From: Halogranum rubrum
GTDB lineage: Archaea; Halobacteriota; Halobacteria; Halobacteriales; Haloferacaceae
Direction: 5' to 3'
Length of the DNA: 64,000 bases
Assembly: GCF_900114455.1 (NCBI RefSeq)
Contig: NZ_FOTC01000001.1
Location: 583,058-647,057 of the forward strand
A model generated the notes under the pieces. The model worked only from the letters and a program-made list of their open reading frames with translations. It had not been told where the DNA came from and ran no database searches. Each line of letters starts with the position of its first letter. Position 1 is the first letter of the stretch. The translations under genes were made by a program, and so were the position numbers. Positions 53,090 to 61,545 of this stretch are shown piece by piece.

Positions 53090-53548
53090 TGCCCGTCTCT
53101 CACTTCGTGGTCTAAACGTGGCGTCGGCCGTCGTCGCGTTCAGCGCCGTCTCCACCTGCACGCCGTCGAAAGACCCGTTCAGCGCATACGAGCTCCGTCG
53201 AACCCGCCGAAACGTACTCGGCGTCAGTCGACAGTTCCATCGTCTACCTGCTAGCTGGTGACTTTTGTTGAATCTACAATAGAACAGGACAAACCAAAGT
53301 AGACGCGATAATCGAGATACACTTTCTGAAACTATCAAAGATCGACTGACAATTGCGCAGGCAACATACGGTGAACAGATTCTCCTGCTTCAATCGGGGT
53401 ACAGATTGTGGAATGAATCTCCTCCAATACTTAATGGACACAAAAAATAGCCTCATAAGTTAATTTTTATTTTGGAAATGCAGACTGTAGCAGTATCTAT
53501 ACCGAAGGAAAGACAGCATTTATATCGAATCGGTTTCCAGATAGGTCC
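53090..53548. other. Spacer before the sugar-phosphotransferase gene
   Basis: GC-rich to about 53260 with no supportable gene, then AT-rich. The part at 53519-53525 (TTTATAT) is a TATA element 26 nt before the ATG at 53549. Confidence 0.4.
53519..53525 (+). promoter_or_regulatory. TATA element for the sugar-phosphotransferase gene
   Basis: Centred 27 nt before the ATG at 53549, giving a leaderless message. Confidence 0.5.
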
Positions 53549-54982
53549 ATGTTCTCCGGAGGTACTTATCGTGCTGTCAGTGCCCTCGGAGCGGTAATGC
53601 TAATCGTCCTTTCTGTACTCGTCGGGAACCTCGAGGTCGTACAATCTGCTCCAACGGTGATCGTGCCCATCTTCAATCGGCTCCCAAAGACGGTTCTCTC
53701 CGGAAGAGACCTAAGAATCGCAATTCTGGTCTCCGTGGCAATCATGCTCGTCTCTCTGTGGCCGATGTTCAAACCTCGCCCACGACGACTCCTTGACACG
53801 ATTATGCTCACGCAGCGTCGAGTTCTTAGTGGAGGGCTCGCGCTTGCGACAGTCGGCTACTTTGACTACACGTACCGTCTCCCACGGTCAACGCTCGTCC
53901 TGACTGTCGCGACTCTGCTGTTTGTACTCCCGCTCTGGTTTGTCTTGATAAGTCATAAACCGGGGAATCAGGAGAAGCGAGGAGTCATCATCGGCGACGA
54001 CCCGACGCAGATGGATGCGATTCTTAACGAGGTCCACACTGAAATCATCGGATACGTCTCACCACCAAGTCCTTTTGACGTCCGCTATGACCCAGTGAAG
54101 ACACGTCCACTAACGACAGACGGGAGTGGCATCCTCTCGGATCAAATTGACAACCTCCCACACCGCGGTGGACTCTCTCGGCTTGAGGACATCCTTGTGG
54201 ATTACGACGTCGATACTGCATATTTCGCACTCAGAAGCACCGACCGAGGAGAGTTCTTTGGTGCGCTCAAGACGTGCCACGAACACGGCGTCACCGCCAA
54301 GGCGCACCGAAATCACATCGATAGCGTCCTCATCGACGCCGACAACGGTCAAGACATCGTCGAAGTCAATCTCGAACCGTGGGATTGGCAAGATTACGCT
54401 CTGAAGCGCACCTTTGACGTGACTTTTGCTGCCGTTGGATTGCTTCTCACAGCGCCATTGCTTGCTCTCATCGCAATCGCAATCAAATTAGATAGCCCCG
54501 GTCCGGTGTTGTACTCACAAGAGCGGACCGCAGAACTGGGTGGGACTTTCCAGATCTACAAGTTTCGCTCAATGCTCCCTGAGAGTGAATCCGTGAGCCC
54601 GGTTGACGACAAATCAAACAACCGTATCACTCGTGTGGGGCGCGTCCTCCGCCGTACTCACTTCGACGAAATTCCGCAGTTGTGGAGTATTTTCACAGGG
54701 AAGATGAGCGTCGTTGGACCGCGTGCAGCCTGGATCGACGAAGAGCCATTGTTAGAGAAAGAGGCAGAGATGTGGCGAAAGCGTTGGTTCGTCAAACCAG
54801 GACTTACTGGACTGGCGCAGATTAACAAGGTATCGAGTACGAAGCCGACAGAGAAACTCCGGTACGACTTAGCCTATATCCGCCGACAATCTCCGTGGTT
54901 AGATCTCAAAATTGTCATTCGACAACTGTGGCTTGTTCTCCTTGACGTCGTGGCCATGCTCAAGAGAAAGCTGATTAACTGA
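53549..54982 (+). CDS. Polyprenyl-phosphate sugar-phosphotransferase (bacterial sugar transferase family)
   Basis: 477 residues. About four transmembrane helices in residues 1-135, a soluble region (about 140-285), then the catalytic module: membrane helix VTFAAVGLLLTAPLLALIAIAIKL, DSPGPVLYSQERT, IYKFRSM, LRRTHFDEIPQLWSIFTGKMSVVGPR and KPGLTGLAQI, all hallmarks of WbaP/EpsE-like polyisoprenyl-phosphate hexose-1-phosphate transferases. In archaea the lipid is expected to be dolichyl phosphate. This is the initiating enzyme for glycan assembly in the locus. Confidence 0.93.
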   Translation: MFSGGTYRAVSALGAVMLIVLSVLVGNLEVVQSAPTVIVPIFNRLPKTVLSGRDLRIAILVSVAIMLVSLWPMFKPRPRRLLDTIMLTQRRVLSGGLALATVGYFDYTYRLPRSTLVLTVATLLFVLPLWFVLISHKPGNQEKRGVIIGDDPTQMDAILNEVHTEIIGYVSPPSPFDVRYDPVKTRPLTTDGSGILSDQIDNLPHRGGLSRLEDILVDYDVDTAYFALRSTDRGEFFGALKTCHEHGVTAKAHRNHIDSVLIDADNGQDIVEVNLEPWDWQDYALKRTFDVTFAAVGLLLTAPLLALIAIAIKLDSPGPVLYSQERTAELGGTFQIYKFRSMLPESESVSPVDDKSNNRITRVGRVLRRTHFDEIPQLWSIFTGKMSVVGPRAAWIDEEPLLEKEAEMWRKRWFVKPGLTGLAQINKVSSTKPTEKLRYDLAYIRRQSPWLDLKIVIRQLWLVLLDVVAMLKRKLIN

Positions 54983-54997
54983 CTAACCAATACCTCA

Positions 54998-55720
54998 CTA
55001 TACCGAAGAGCCTTCTCGAAGCTTCTTTTCGGCCTTCTCTCTATCCTCCGGATACCCGACGTCGACGCGCCAGCCGTCCATCCGAATCGCGTCGATGGTT
55101 CGTCCGCTCCGAATCAGCAGATCCACCGCTTCACTGATCTCGTACTCGCCACGGTTCGACGGTTGCACCAAGTGGCACGCGTGGAAGATGGCGGGCGAGA
55201 AGGTGTAGAAACCAGTCATCACGAGGTTCGTCGGCGGGTCTTCGGGTTTCTCGATGACGTCGGTAATCTCGCCGTAGTCGTTCGTGTCACAGACGCCGTA
55301 GCGACCGGCCTCCTCGTAGGGCACTTGTTCGACGAGGAACGCGGCGTCGGCGCGGTCCTCACGCTGTCGTTTCACCACGTCGGCGAGGTTCGCGTCGAAG
55401 ATGTTGTCGCCGAGGATGAGCATGAAGTCGTCGTCGATGTGTTCCTCGACGGTCAACAGCGCGTGTGCCAACCCGCTCTGCTCGCGCTGGTGGGCGTAGG
55501 TGATGGGGATGCCCTCGTACTCGTCGCCGTAGTAGCTGATGATGTCCTGTTTCCGGTAGCCGACGACGACGACGAACTCGTCGGCACCCAACTCGGCCAA
55601 CTGGTCGAAACAGTGCGTGAGAATCGGCTTTCCGTCCACCTCGACCATCCCCTTCGGCTTGTTCTCGGTGAGCGGACGAAGCCGAGTGCCTTCACCTGCT
55701 GCGAGCACGACAGCTTTCAT
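54998..55720 (-). CDS. aglF: UTP--glucose-1-phosphate uridylyltransferase-like, AglF family
   Basis: 240 residues from the ATG at 55720 (MKAVVLAAGEGTRLRPLTEN). Nucleotidyltransferase motifs GEGTRLRP, LILGDNIF and DVIEKPEDPP are intact, and length and sequence resemble AglF of the haloarchaeal N-glycosylation pathway. Provides nucleotide-activated sugar for the glycosyltransferases around it. Convergent with the phosphotransferase gene. Confidence 0.85.
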   Translation of the reverse strand: MKAVVLAAGEGTRLRPLTENKPKGMVEVDGKPILTHCFDQLAELGADEFVVVVGYRKQDIISYYGDEYEGIPITYAHQREQSGLAHALLTVEEHIDDDFMLILGDNIFDANLADVVKRQREDRADAAFLVEQVPYEEAGRYGVCDTNDYGEITDVIEKPEDPPTNLVMTGFYTFSPAIFHACHLVQPSNRGEYEISEAVDLLIRSGRTIDAIRMDGWRVDVGYPEDREKAEKKLREGSSV

Positions 55721-55803
55721 ACCTGCGTCCACTCTCGTGCGGTGATAAATACTCTCGGTCTCGTCGCTATACTGTCACGATAGCCGGCCACGTCACTCAC
55801 GGC

Positions 55804-58173
55804 TCACTGCCCACCGGGGCGCAGTTGCGCTCCGTCCGACACCGCTCTCTCGTCGACTGCGTACGTCTTCCCACCGATTTCGTACTCGCCGGTGTAGGGA
55901 ACCGTCACCGAGAACGTCCCGTCCGAGGCGACTTCGACGGTGTTCTCGTAGGTGAACGTCGTCTCACCGACGTCGACGCCGACCGACGCCGTCACCGTCT
56001 CGCTCTCGGCGTCACCGACCAGTGTCGCTCCCGGGACGAGCGTGAACACGCGAATTGGGCCCTCAACGTGTACGAGTCGGTAGTGAGACAGCGCGACGAT
56101 GTTTTGGCTCTCGCTGCCGTAGTTCGAAAACTGTGCGGCCATCTTCCCCCCAGCCACGCTCCCGTCGACGACGACGAATCCGACGCGGTCTCTGAGTCGT
56201 TCGTACTGTGCTGCCGCGTCGTCGGCCCGAAGCAGTCGGTCGTAGTTGTTCTGTGCGAACGCGTAGGATTTCGCCTCACCGTTGACGTGATAGTTGTACA
56301 TCCGGTTGATGCCCCACGAACTGAGGACGTAGTTCTCGGGATACGACCATCCCTTCTCGTCGGCGTACTCACGCATCCACGCGGCTGTTCGATACGCCGC
56401 CTCGTCGACGGTCAACTGGCTGAACTTCACCGGTATCTGGACGAAGCTGAGACTGCCGACGAGGGCGGTGAACCCGAGATACGACATCGCCTCTCGGCGA
56501 GAGGGCATCGCCAGCGTCACGTCCCGCTCGGAGTGGTCGCCGCGTCCACGTTGCGACCGGGGGCCACCCGACCCACCAGACCCACCCGACCCATCCTCGA
56601 ACAACGCAACTGGCTCTGCGAGGTCGACGACAGACGCCAGATGGACGAACCCGAGACCGGCGAAGACGGCGAGAAACACGGAGAACTCGCCGGCGAACCG
56701 GAGTTGGACGACCGCCAAGGCGAAGAACCACCACGCGTAGACGGCGAGCGCCAGCCACTGCGCGTCGCGGCGACGACCCGCCTGGAGCGTCGCCCACCCG
56801 ATGTATGGAAGCCCGAGGGCGAAGATGAACCCCAAGAGCAGAAGCGGACCGACGAGCGTCCCCATCTCCCCGCTCACGAGCGACGTCGTCTCGACGATGT
56901 TCCGACTCTCAAAGAGCGTGTTCAGCCCGCGGTCCAGCCCTTGCGTGAGTTCCGGAAGCACCGACGGCAGGCCGACGAGCAGGGCGAGCCCTGCAACGAG
57001 TTCGGCACCGAGGAGGGTGCGCGCCGACAGCCCTGCACGCTGTGCCCCCTCGGCGAGGACGAAGACCCCGACCGATCCGACGAGCAAGAGCATCGGAACC
57101 GACGCGACCACCGTCGAGTGCCAGTCGAGTGCCGTGTGTGCCCCCCAGACGAGCGCTGACGCGAGCACGAGACCAACGACGACCGGAACCCCTTCTCGGA
57201 GCGGCGACCGCTCTCGACTCACGGAGAGCGCCGCAGCGAGTGTGACGACGAACGCGAGCGGAACAACGAGGAGCGCACCGTTGTCCCACGCGAGGAGTTG
57301 GCCGGCGACGCCGGCACCGAGGACGCCCGCAAAGAGCCACGACCGTTCGTCGTGTTCGTCTTCTCCGAGGAGGTTCACGAGTGCCAGCGCGGTGAGAGCC
57401 AGCCAGAAGTAGTCGAAGGCGTGGTGGTCTGCGAACCCCAGCCCAGTTCGGTAGGCGTTGACGGGGATGAGCGCCAGCATCAGCACCGTCGCGAGACCGA
57501 CGCGTCGGTCGTCGGAGACCGAGGTGGCGACGCCGTAGAGGAGTACCCCGGTCAGGACAGCGGCGACGACGGGATACAGCGCGACGACGAGTCCAACTGC
57601 GTCGGTGCTCCCGCCGAGTAGTGAACTGACGACCCACAGCGTCGCGACGAGCAACGGTTCGCCCTTGGTCACGCCACTCGGGAGGTCTGTGAGCGCACCG
57701 AACTCGAACAGTCCCGCCGACGCCGTCGTCTGTTCGACCCAGTAGCGGTAGTAGTACGGGTCGTTGCCGAGAAGGACGATATCGCCACCACGGAAGACAG
57801 AGGGTGCGGAGAGAAACCGGACGAGCGCCACGACGAGCAGCGCCCCGAAGAGGAGAACGAGGGCGTCTCGGTCGATACGGTCTCGAACCTGGTCGAGACG
57901 CAGAGTGGTGCGTCGGGTCGCCGCTCCTGTCTCGTCTCGGCGCTCGCCGCGCAGCGCCGCCTGGACGGCGTCAGGGTCGGCGAGTCGGTACGCACTGTCT
58001 GTCTTCTCGACGATACCGGCCGAGACGACTTCACCGAACGTCCCCGAGTCGAGACTCGTCTCGTGAAACGTCCACGGGCCGCGCTCGTCGAGTTCAAGGA
58101 GTTCTCGAAGCGCTGGCTCGATGGCGGGCCGGTCTTCGAGGAGGGCGTTGGTTGCCGCACGGACGTCCGTCAT
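55804..58173 (-). CDS. STT3/AglB-like membrane glycosyltransferase with N-terminal winged-helix-like domain
   Basis: 789 residues from the ATG at 58173. Residues 1-100 are soluble and read like a winged helix (IEPALRELLELDERGPWTFH, then SAGIVEKTDSAYRLADPDAV). Membrane region about 108-560 with 12-13 helices: GNDPYYYRYWVEQ in the first outer loop and GFADHHAFDYF later match the acidic motifs of STT3 proteins. A GSGGSGGSGG linker precedes another hydrophobic span and a soluble outer domain. At the place of WWDYG it reads SSWGINRMYNY, so the sequon-binding motif is absent. It may transfer a glycan to something other than Asn sequons. Confidence 0.78.
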   Translation of the reverse strand: MTDVRAATNALLEDRPAIEPALRELLELDERGPWTFHETSLDSGTFGEVVSAGIVEKTDSAYRLADPDAVQAALRGERRDETGAATRRTTLRLDQVRDRIDRDALVLLFGALLVVALVRFLSAPSVFRGGDIVLLGNDPYYYRYWVEQTTASAGLFEFGALTDLPSGVTKGEPLLVATLWVVSSLLGGSTDAVGLVVALYPVVAAVLTGVLLYGVATSVSDDRRVGLATVLMLALIPVNAYRTGLGFADHHAFDYFWLALTALALVNLLGEDEHDERSWLFAGVLGAGVAGQLLAWDNGALLVVPLAFVVTLAAALSVSRERSPLREGVPVVVGLVLASALVWGAHTALDWHSTVVASVPMLLLVGSVGVFVLAEGAQRAGLSARTLLGAELVAGLALLVGLPSVLPELTQGLDRGLNTLFESRNIVETTSLVSGEMGTLVGPLLLLGFIFALGLPYIGWATLQAGRRRDAQWLALAVYAWWFFALAVVQLRFAGEFSVFLAVFAGLGFVHLASVVDLAEPVALFEDGSGGSGGSGGPRSQRGRGDHSERDVTLAMPSRREAMSYLGFTALVGSLSFVQIPVKFSQLTVDEAAYRTAAWMREYADEKGWSYPENYVLSSWGINRMYNYHVNGEAKSYAFAQNNYDRLLRADDAAAQYERLRDRVGFVVVDGSVAGGKMAAQFSNYGSESQNIVALSHYRLVHVEGPIRVFTLVPGATLVGDAESETVTASVGVDVGETTFTYENTVEVASDGTFSVTVPYTGEYEIGGKTYAVDERAVSDGAQLRPGGQ

Positions 58174-58452
58174 TTCGTAGCACTCACCGTGTGAGTCTCT
58201 AAAAGCCACCGGGACGCTCTCGGCCGCCGGTTCGTGCGAAACACAGCGGTAGTCTCCGACCAGCGTCTCTCACTGCGAAGACCGAACCTGTCGCACTCTC
58301 TCAGCGAGAACCTCGGTCACGAGAAATCGAGCGGTGGTCACAGTGCTCTGGATCCGGTCGGGGACGTGGACCCACCGTGTGGGGGGAGCAGCCATCTCTC
58401 GAGTTCTCGCGAATCGCACGGCCTAACCGTAGTCGGGCCCAACGAACCGTGA

Positions 58453-59364
58453 ATGGTGCTTGGCTACGCGTGTATGAACCACACACTCCGTGAGCGGGAG
58501 ACGCCGTTGCGTTGTAACCGCGGCATGCAGCGCAAGACGTGGCAGTCGAAGGGGCTTCCCTACGCCTCCGATCTGACGCTCAAGAACTTCCGGGACCTCC
58601 GGGAGATTCTCGCGTGGAACCGCGACAACGACATCTCGTTCTATCGGTGTACGTCGGACCTCGTGCCGTGGCACTCCCAGTACGACCTCGAGGAGCTTCC
58701 GGACTACGACGAGATTCGCGACGTCGCACGCGAGTGCGGCGAGTTCGTCGTCGACAACGGCATGCGCTTGACTTTCCACCCGGACCACTGGTGTAAACTC
58801 GCCAGCGAATCCGAGGAGACGGTCGAGAACTCGCTACGTACCCTCGAGAACCACGGCGAGTGGCTCGACCTGCTGGGACTGGACCGTTCGCCGTACTACG
58901 CCATCAACGTCCACATCGGCGCGCACTACGGTGACAAAGCCGCGACGGCGGAACGGTTTCGCGCCGCCGTCGAACGCCTCTCGCCCGCGGCCCGCGAACG
59001 CCTCACCGTCGAGAACGACGATACGGAGAGTTGCTGGTCGGTTCCGGAACTCGTCGCGGAGGTGTCCGACCCGCTCGACGTGCCGACGACGTTCGACTAC
59101 CACCACCACCAGTTCACCGACCGTGGCCTCAGTTACCGCGATGCCTTCGACCGCGCGAAGGTGACGTGGCCCGTCCGACCGATCAGCCACTACTCCGAGC
59201 CACAACGACTCCACGACGGCACGGACGCACGACCACAGGCGCACTCGGAGTACGTTGCCGACGTACCCGCGTGGCTCACCGACGAGTCGGACGTGATGCT
59301 CGAAGCCGGTGCGAAAGAGCGAGCGTTGCTGGCGCTTCGCTCCGACGCGCGGTCGACGGCCTGA
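58453..59364 (+). CDS. uvsE: UV damage endonuclease UvdE/UvsE
   Basis: 303 residues. TIM-barrel endonuclease that nicks 5' to UV photoproducts. Start LGYACMNHTLRE matches the family; metal-ligand motifs are in FHPDHWCKL, NVHIGAHYGDK, VENDDTESCW, FDYHHHQF, HYSEPQ and HSEYV, giving the His/Glu/Asp set for the metal cluster. Start at 58453 is the family-typical N-terminus. Not part of the glycan genes; stands alone. Confidence 0.93.
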   Translation: MVLGYACMNHTLRERETPLRCNRGMQRKTWQSKGLPYASDLTLKNFRDLREILAWNRDNDISFYRCTSDLVPWHSQYDLEELPDYDEIRDVARECGEFVVDNGMRLTFHPDHWCKLASESEETVENSLRTLENHGEWLDLLGLDRSPYYAINVHIGAHYGDKAATAERFRAAVERLSPAARERLTVENDDTESCWSVPELVAEVSDPLDVPTTFDYHHHQFTDRGLSYRDAFDRAKVTWPVRPISHYSEPQRLHDGTDARPQAHSEYVADVPAWLTDESDVMLEAGAKERALLALRSDARSTA

Positions 59365-59413
59365 GAAGCAAGGCCCGATTCCGACACCGGGGGCCAGCGA
59401 ACGTCCACGTAGC

Positions 59414-59753
59414 ATGTCGACGACTCTCGGCGAACACGACGGACGGTTCACCTGTAGCGGTTCGTGCGGTCGCAGACACGGTATCTCTCCCGACGACGCG
59501 GCGGTCGAGGCGTTTCGAGAGGCGATAACCGAACAGGAACACAGTAGACGTCGTTACCGTCGTCGGCACCGGTCGACGACCCGCCGGGCGAATGCATCGA
59601 GGGGACGACCCGCACAACGCGTTCCGATACGAGAGGGACCTGCACAACGCGTTCCGATACGAGTTCGAACCCGGTGGAGAGAGCGGGCCGCTCTCGGGAC
59701 TCGACGTTGTAGTCGAAGAGCGAGACCGTTCTCGACGGTCGAGAATTGGCTGA
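59414..59753 (+). pseudogene. Frameshifted small haloarchaeal gene with 30-nt internal repeat
   Basis: Opens with MSTTLGEHDGRFTCSGSCGR and stays acidic for about 35 codons (SPDDAAVEAFREAITEQEH), then turns to Arg-rich noise. The +1 frame becomes acidic and runs to a TGA at 59751-59753: GDDPHNAFRYERDLHNAFRY, then EFEPGGESGPLSGLDVVVEE. A one-base shift between about 59530 and 59560 would join both parts. The repeated DxHNAFRYE is a 30-nt tandem DNA repeat (59607-59633 and 59637-59663). Family not recognised. Confidence 0.5.
59607..59663. repeat. Tandem repeat, 30-nt period
   Basis: Two 27-nt copies of GACC(C/T)GCACAACGCG... ending TACGAG, one mismatch, separated by three bases. Encodes two copies of D(P/L)HNAFRYE in the +1 frame of the broken small gene. 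Confidence 0.8.
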
Positions 59754-59787
59754 ACCGGTTATATCCTCTCAGTGAGTAGGAATATGC

Positions 59788-60672
59788 ATGGGTGCGATCG
59801 ACGTCTCTCATCTGAGCAAACACTTCGGCGACGTCGTCGCCGTCGACGACCTCTCGTTCTCCGTCGAGGAGGGGGAGATTTTCGGCTATCTCGGACCGAA
59901 CGGTGCCGGAAAGACGACGACGATTCGTACCCTCCTCGGCTACCAGAAACCCACGGCCGGAACCGCACGCGTACTCGGCGCGGATATCCGAGACAGCGGC
60001 GCGTTGACGCGCACGAAAGCCCACATCGGCTACCTCCCGAGCAGCCCGAGTTTCGACGAGCGAGCGACGGGTGCCACGTATCTCGACTTTCACGCCTCGC
60101 TCAAGGGCGACGAGAGACGCGCGGAACTCCTCGATATGTTCGACCCGCCGCTCGGTCGAAAGATTGGAACCTACTCGACGGGGAACAAACAGATGCTCGG
60201 CATCGTCCAGACGTTCATGCACGACCCCGAGTTGGTCATCATGGACGAACCGACCGCCGGACTCGACCCGATAAAGCAAGAGCGGTTCAACCAGTTCCTC
60301 CGCGAGGAGCGCGACCGAGGGACGACCATCGTGTTCTCCTCGCACATCCTCGGCGAGGTCCGGCGCGTCTGTGACCGCGTCGGGTTCATCCGCGACGGCC
60401 ATCTCGTCACGCTCGAAGACATCGAGACGCTCCTCGAACGCGGCGGTAAACTCGTTCGCGTGAACACGGCGACGCCGCTCGACCCCGAGACGGCCGACCT
60501 GGGTGGCGTCGTGAACTTCGAGCAGGCCGACCGAGAGGCGCAGTTCACCTTCACCGGTGACTACAACGAACTGCTCGCGCTGCTCGCGGACTACGACGTC
60601 GTCGACCTCGACGTCGGAGAGCCACCGCTGGAGGACGTCTTCATGCACTACTACGGAGAGAGCGATGTTTGA
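59788..60672 (+). CDS. ABC-2 type transporter ATP-binding protein
   Basis: 294 residues. Walker A GPNGAGKTTT near residue 38, Walker B LVIMDEPTAGLDP, and H-loop VFSSHILGE. The signature reads YSTGNKQML rather than LSGGQ, a known variant in this subfamily. The C-terminal domain (about 215-294) is an accessory segment typical of DrrA/CcmA-like exporters. Leaderless start; overlaps the permease gene by 8 bp. Confidence 0.93.
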   Translation: MGAIDVSHLSKHFGDVVAVDDLSFSVEEGEIFGYLGPNGAGKTTTIRTLLGYQKPTAGTARVLGADIRDSGALTRTKAHIGYLPSSPSFDERATGATYLDFHASLKGDERRAELLDMFDPPLGRKIGTYSTGNKQMLGIVQTFMHDPELVIMDEPTAGLDPIKQERFNQFLREERDRGTTIVFSSHILGEVRRVCDRVGFIRDGHLVTLEDIETLLERGGKLVRVNTATPLDPETADLGGVVNFEQADREAQFTFTGDYNELLALLADYDVVDLDVGEPPLEDVFMHYYGESDV

Positions 60673-61459
60673 AATAACGCGCTACGAGGCACGTTCACGG
60701 GTGAAGGGTTCGCTCGTCCTCACGTTCGGAGTCGGTGTCTTCACTCTCCTCATCGTCGGACTGTTCCCGTCGATTGCGGCGTCGGGCGTCGACTTCGAGG
60801 CGTACGTCGAGAGCCTCCCACCAGCCTTCCAGGAGGGGTTCGGCGTCTCGGGCGCGGCACTCACCACCCTCGAGGGGTTCCTGTCGACGGAGGTGTACCA
60901 GTTCATCTGGCTGTTGATGTTGGGTCTCTATATTGCCTACACGGCGGGGAACACCGTCGCCGGCGACATCGAGAGCGGTCGACTGGACATCTTGCTCGCC
61001 GCACCCGTCTCGCGGACGACCGTCCTCGTCGAGAAGATTCTCTCGCTTTTAGTCCCCATCGTCCTGTTGAACCTCGTCGTCCCGCTGTTCGTCCTCGCTG
61101 GCGCGATACTCATCGACGAACCGCTCGACTTCGCCGCAATCGTCGTCGTTCACCTCCTCTCGATTCCGTACCTGCTCGTCTGTGCAGCGATTGGCGTCTT
61201 CCTCTCCGTCGCGCTGATGCGCGCCGATCTCGCCCAACGGGGAAGCCTCGCCGCTGTCTTCCTCCTCTTTCTCGTCGACACGGTGTCGGCGGGAACCGAC
61301 TACGAGTGGCTCGGGACGGCGAGTCCGACGCGCTACTTCGACCCCACCGAGATTCTCGTCGACGGTACCTACGACGTCGGCGGCGCGTTCGTCCTGCTCG
61401 TCGCTGCACTCGTCTTGCTGATCGTAAGCTGCAAACGCTTCCAAGAGGCCGAACTATGA
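60665..61459 (+). CDS. ABC-2 type transporter permease
   Basis: 264 residues from the ATG at 60665 (MFEITRYEARSRVKGS), which overlaps the ATPase gene. Six transmembrane helices: about 20-40, an outer loop with a paired helix (VESLPPAFQEGFGVSG), then the GDIESGRLDILLAAPVSRTTVLVEKIL coupling region characteristic of ABC-2 permeases. Exports an unknown substrate with the preceding ATPase. Its stop overlaps the micro-ORF start (ATGA). Confidence 0.9.
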   Translation: MFEITRYEARSRVKGSLVLTFGVGVFTLLIVGLFPSIAASGVDFEAYVESLPPAFQEGFGVSGAALTTLEGFLSTEVYQFIWLLMLGLYIAYTAGNTVAGDIESGRLDILLAAPVSRTTVLVEKILSLLVPIVLLNLVVPLFVLAGAILIDEPLDFAAIVVVHLLSIPYLLVCAAIGVFLSVALMRADLAQRGSLAAVFLLFLVDTVSAGTDYEWLGTASPTRYFDPTEILVDGTYDVGGAFVLLVAALVLLIVSCKRFQEAEL

Positions 61460-61545
61460 CCAGATACGCCCCTTTCCCCGTACTACCGACTCACCCGACT
61501 CGATTCGACGTCCGCACCACGGCCCACGAGGGAGACGTGCGATGA
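61456..61545 (+). CDS. Micro-ORF coupling the permease to the exported protein
   Basis: 29 codons, MTRYAPFPVLPTHPTRFDVR plus nine more. Its ATG overlaps the permease stop and its TGA overlaps the ATG of the next gene, both as ATGA. Exact fit at both ends with no gap suggests that ribosomes pass through it. Product unknown; it may serve only for translational coupling. It could also be a chance frame. Confidence 0.45.
   Translation: MTRYAPFPVLPTHPTRFDVRTTAHEGDVR

Larger units (their letters stand above)
59365..59787. other. Spacer containing a frameshifted small gene
   Basis: Occupied mostly by the broken small gene at 59414-59753. A TATA-like GGTTATATC (59757-59765) sits about 27 nt before the ABC ATPase start at 59788. 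Confidence 0.4.

Noticed and set aside
55825-57159. 444-codon plus-strand frame opposite the STT3-like gene
   Set aside because: Antisense of membrane helices; no hydrophobic or domain pattern of its own.
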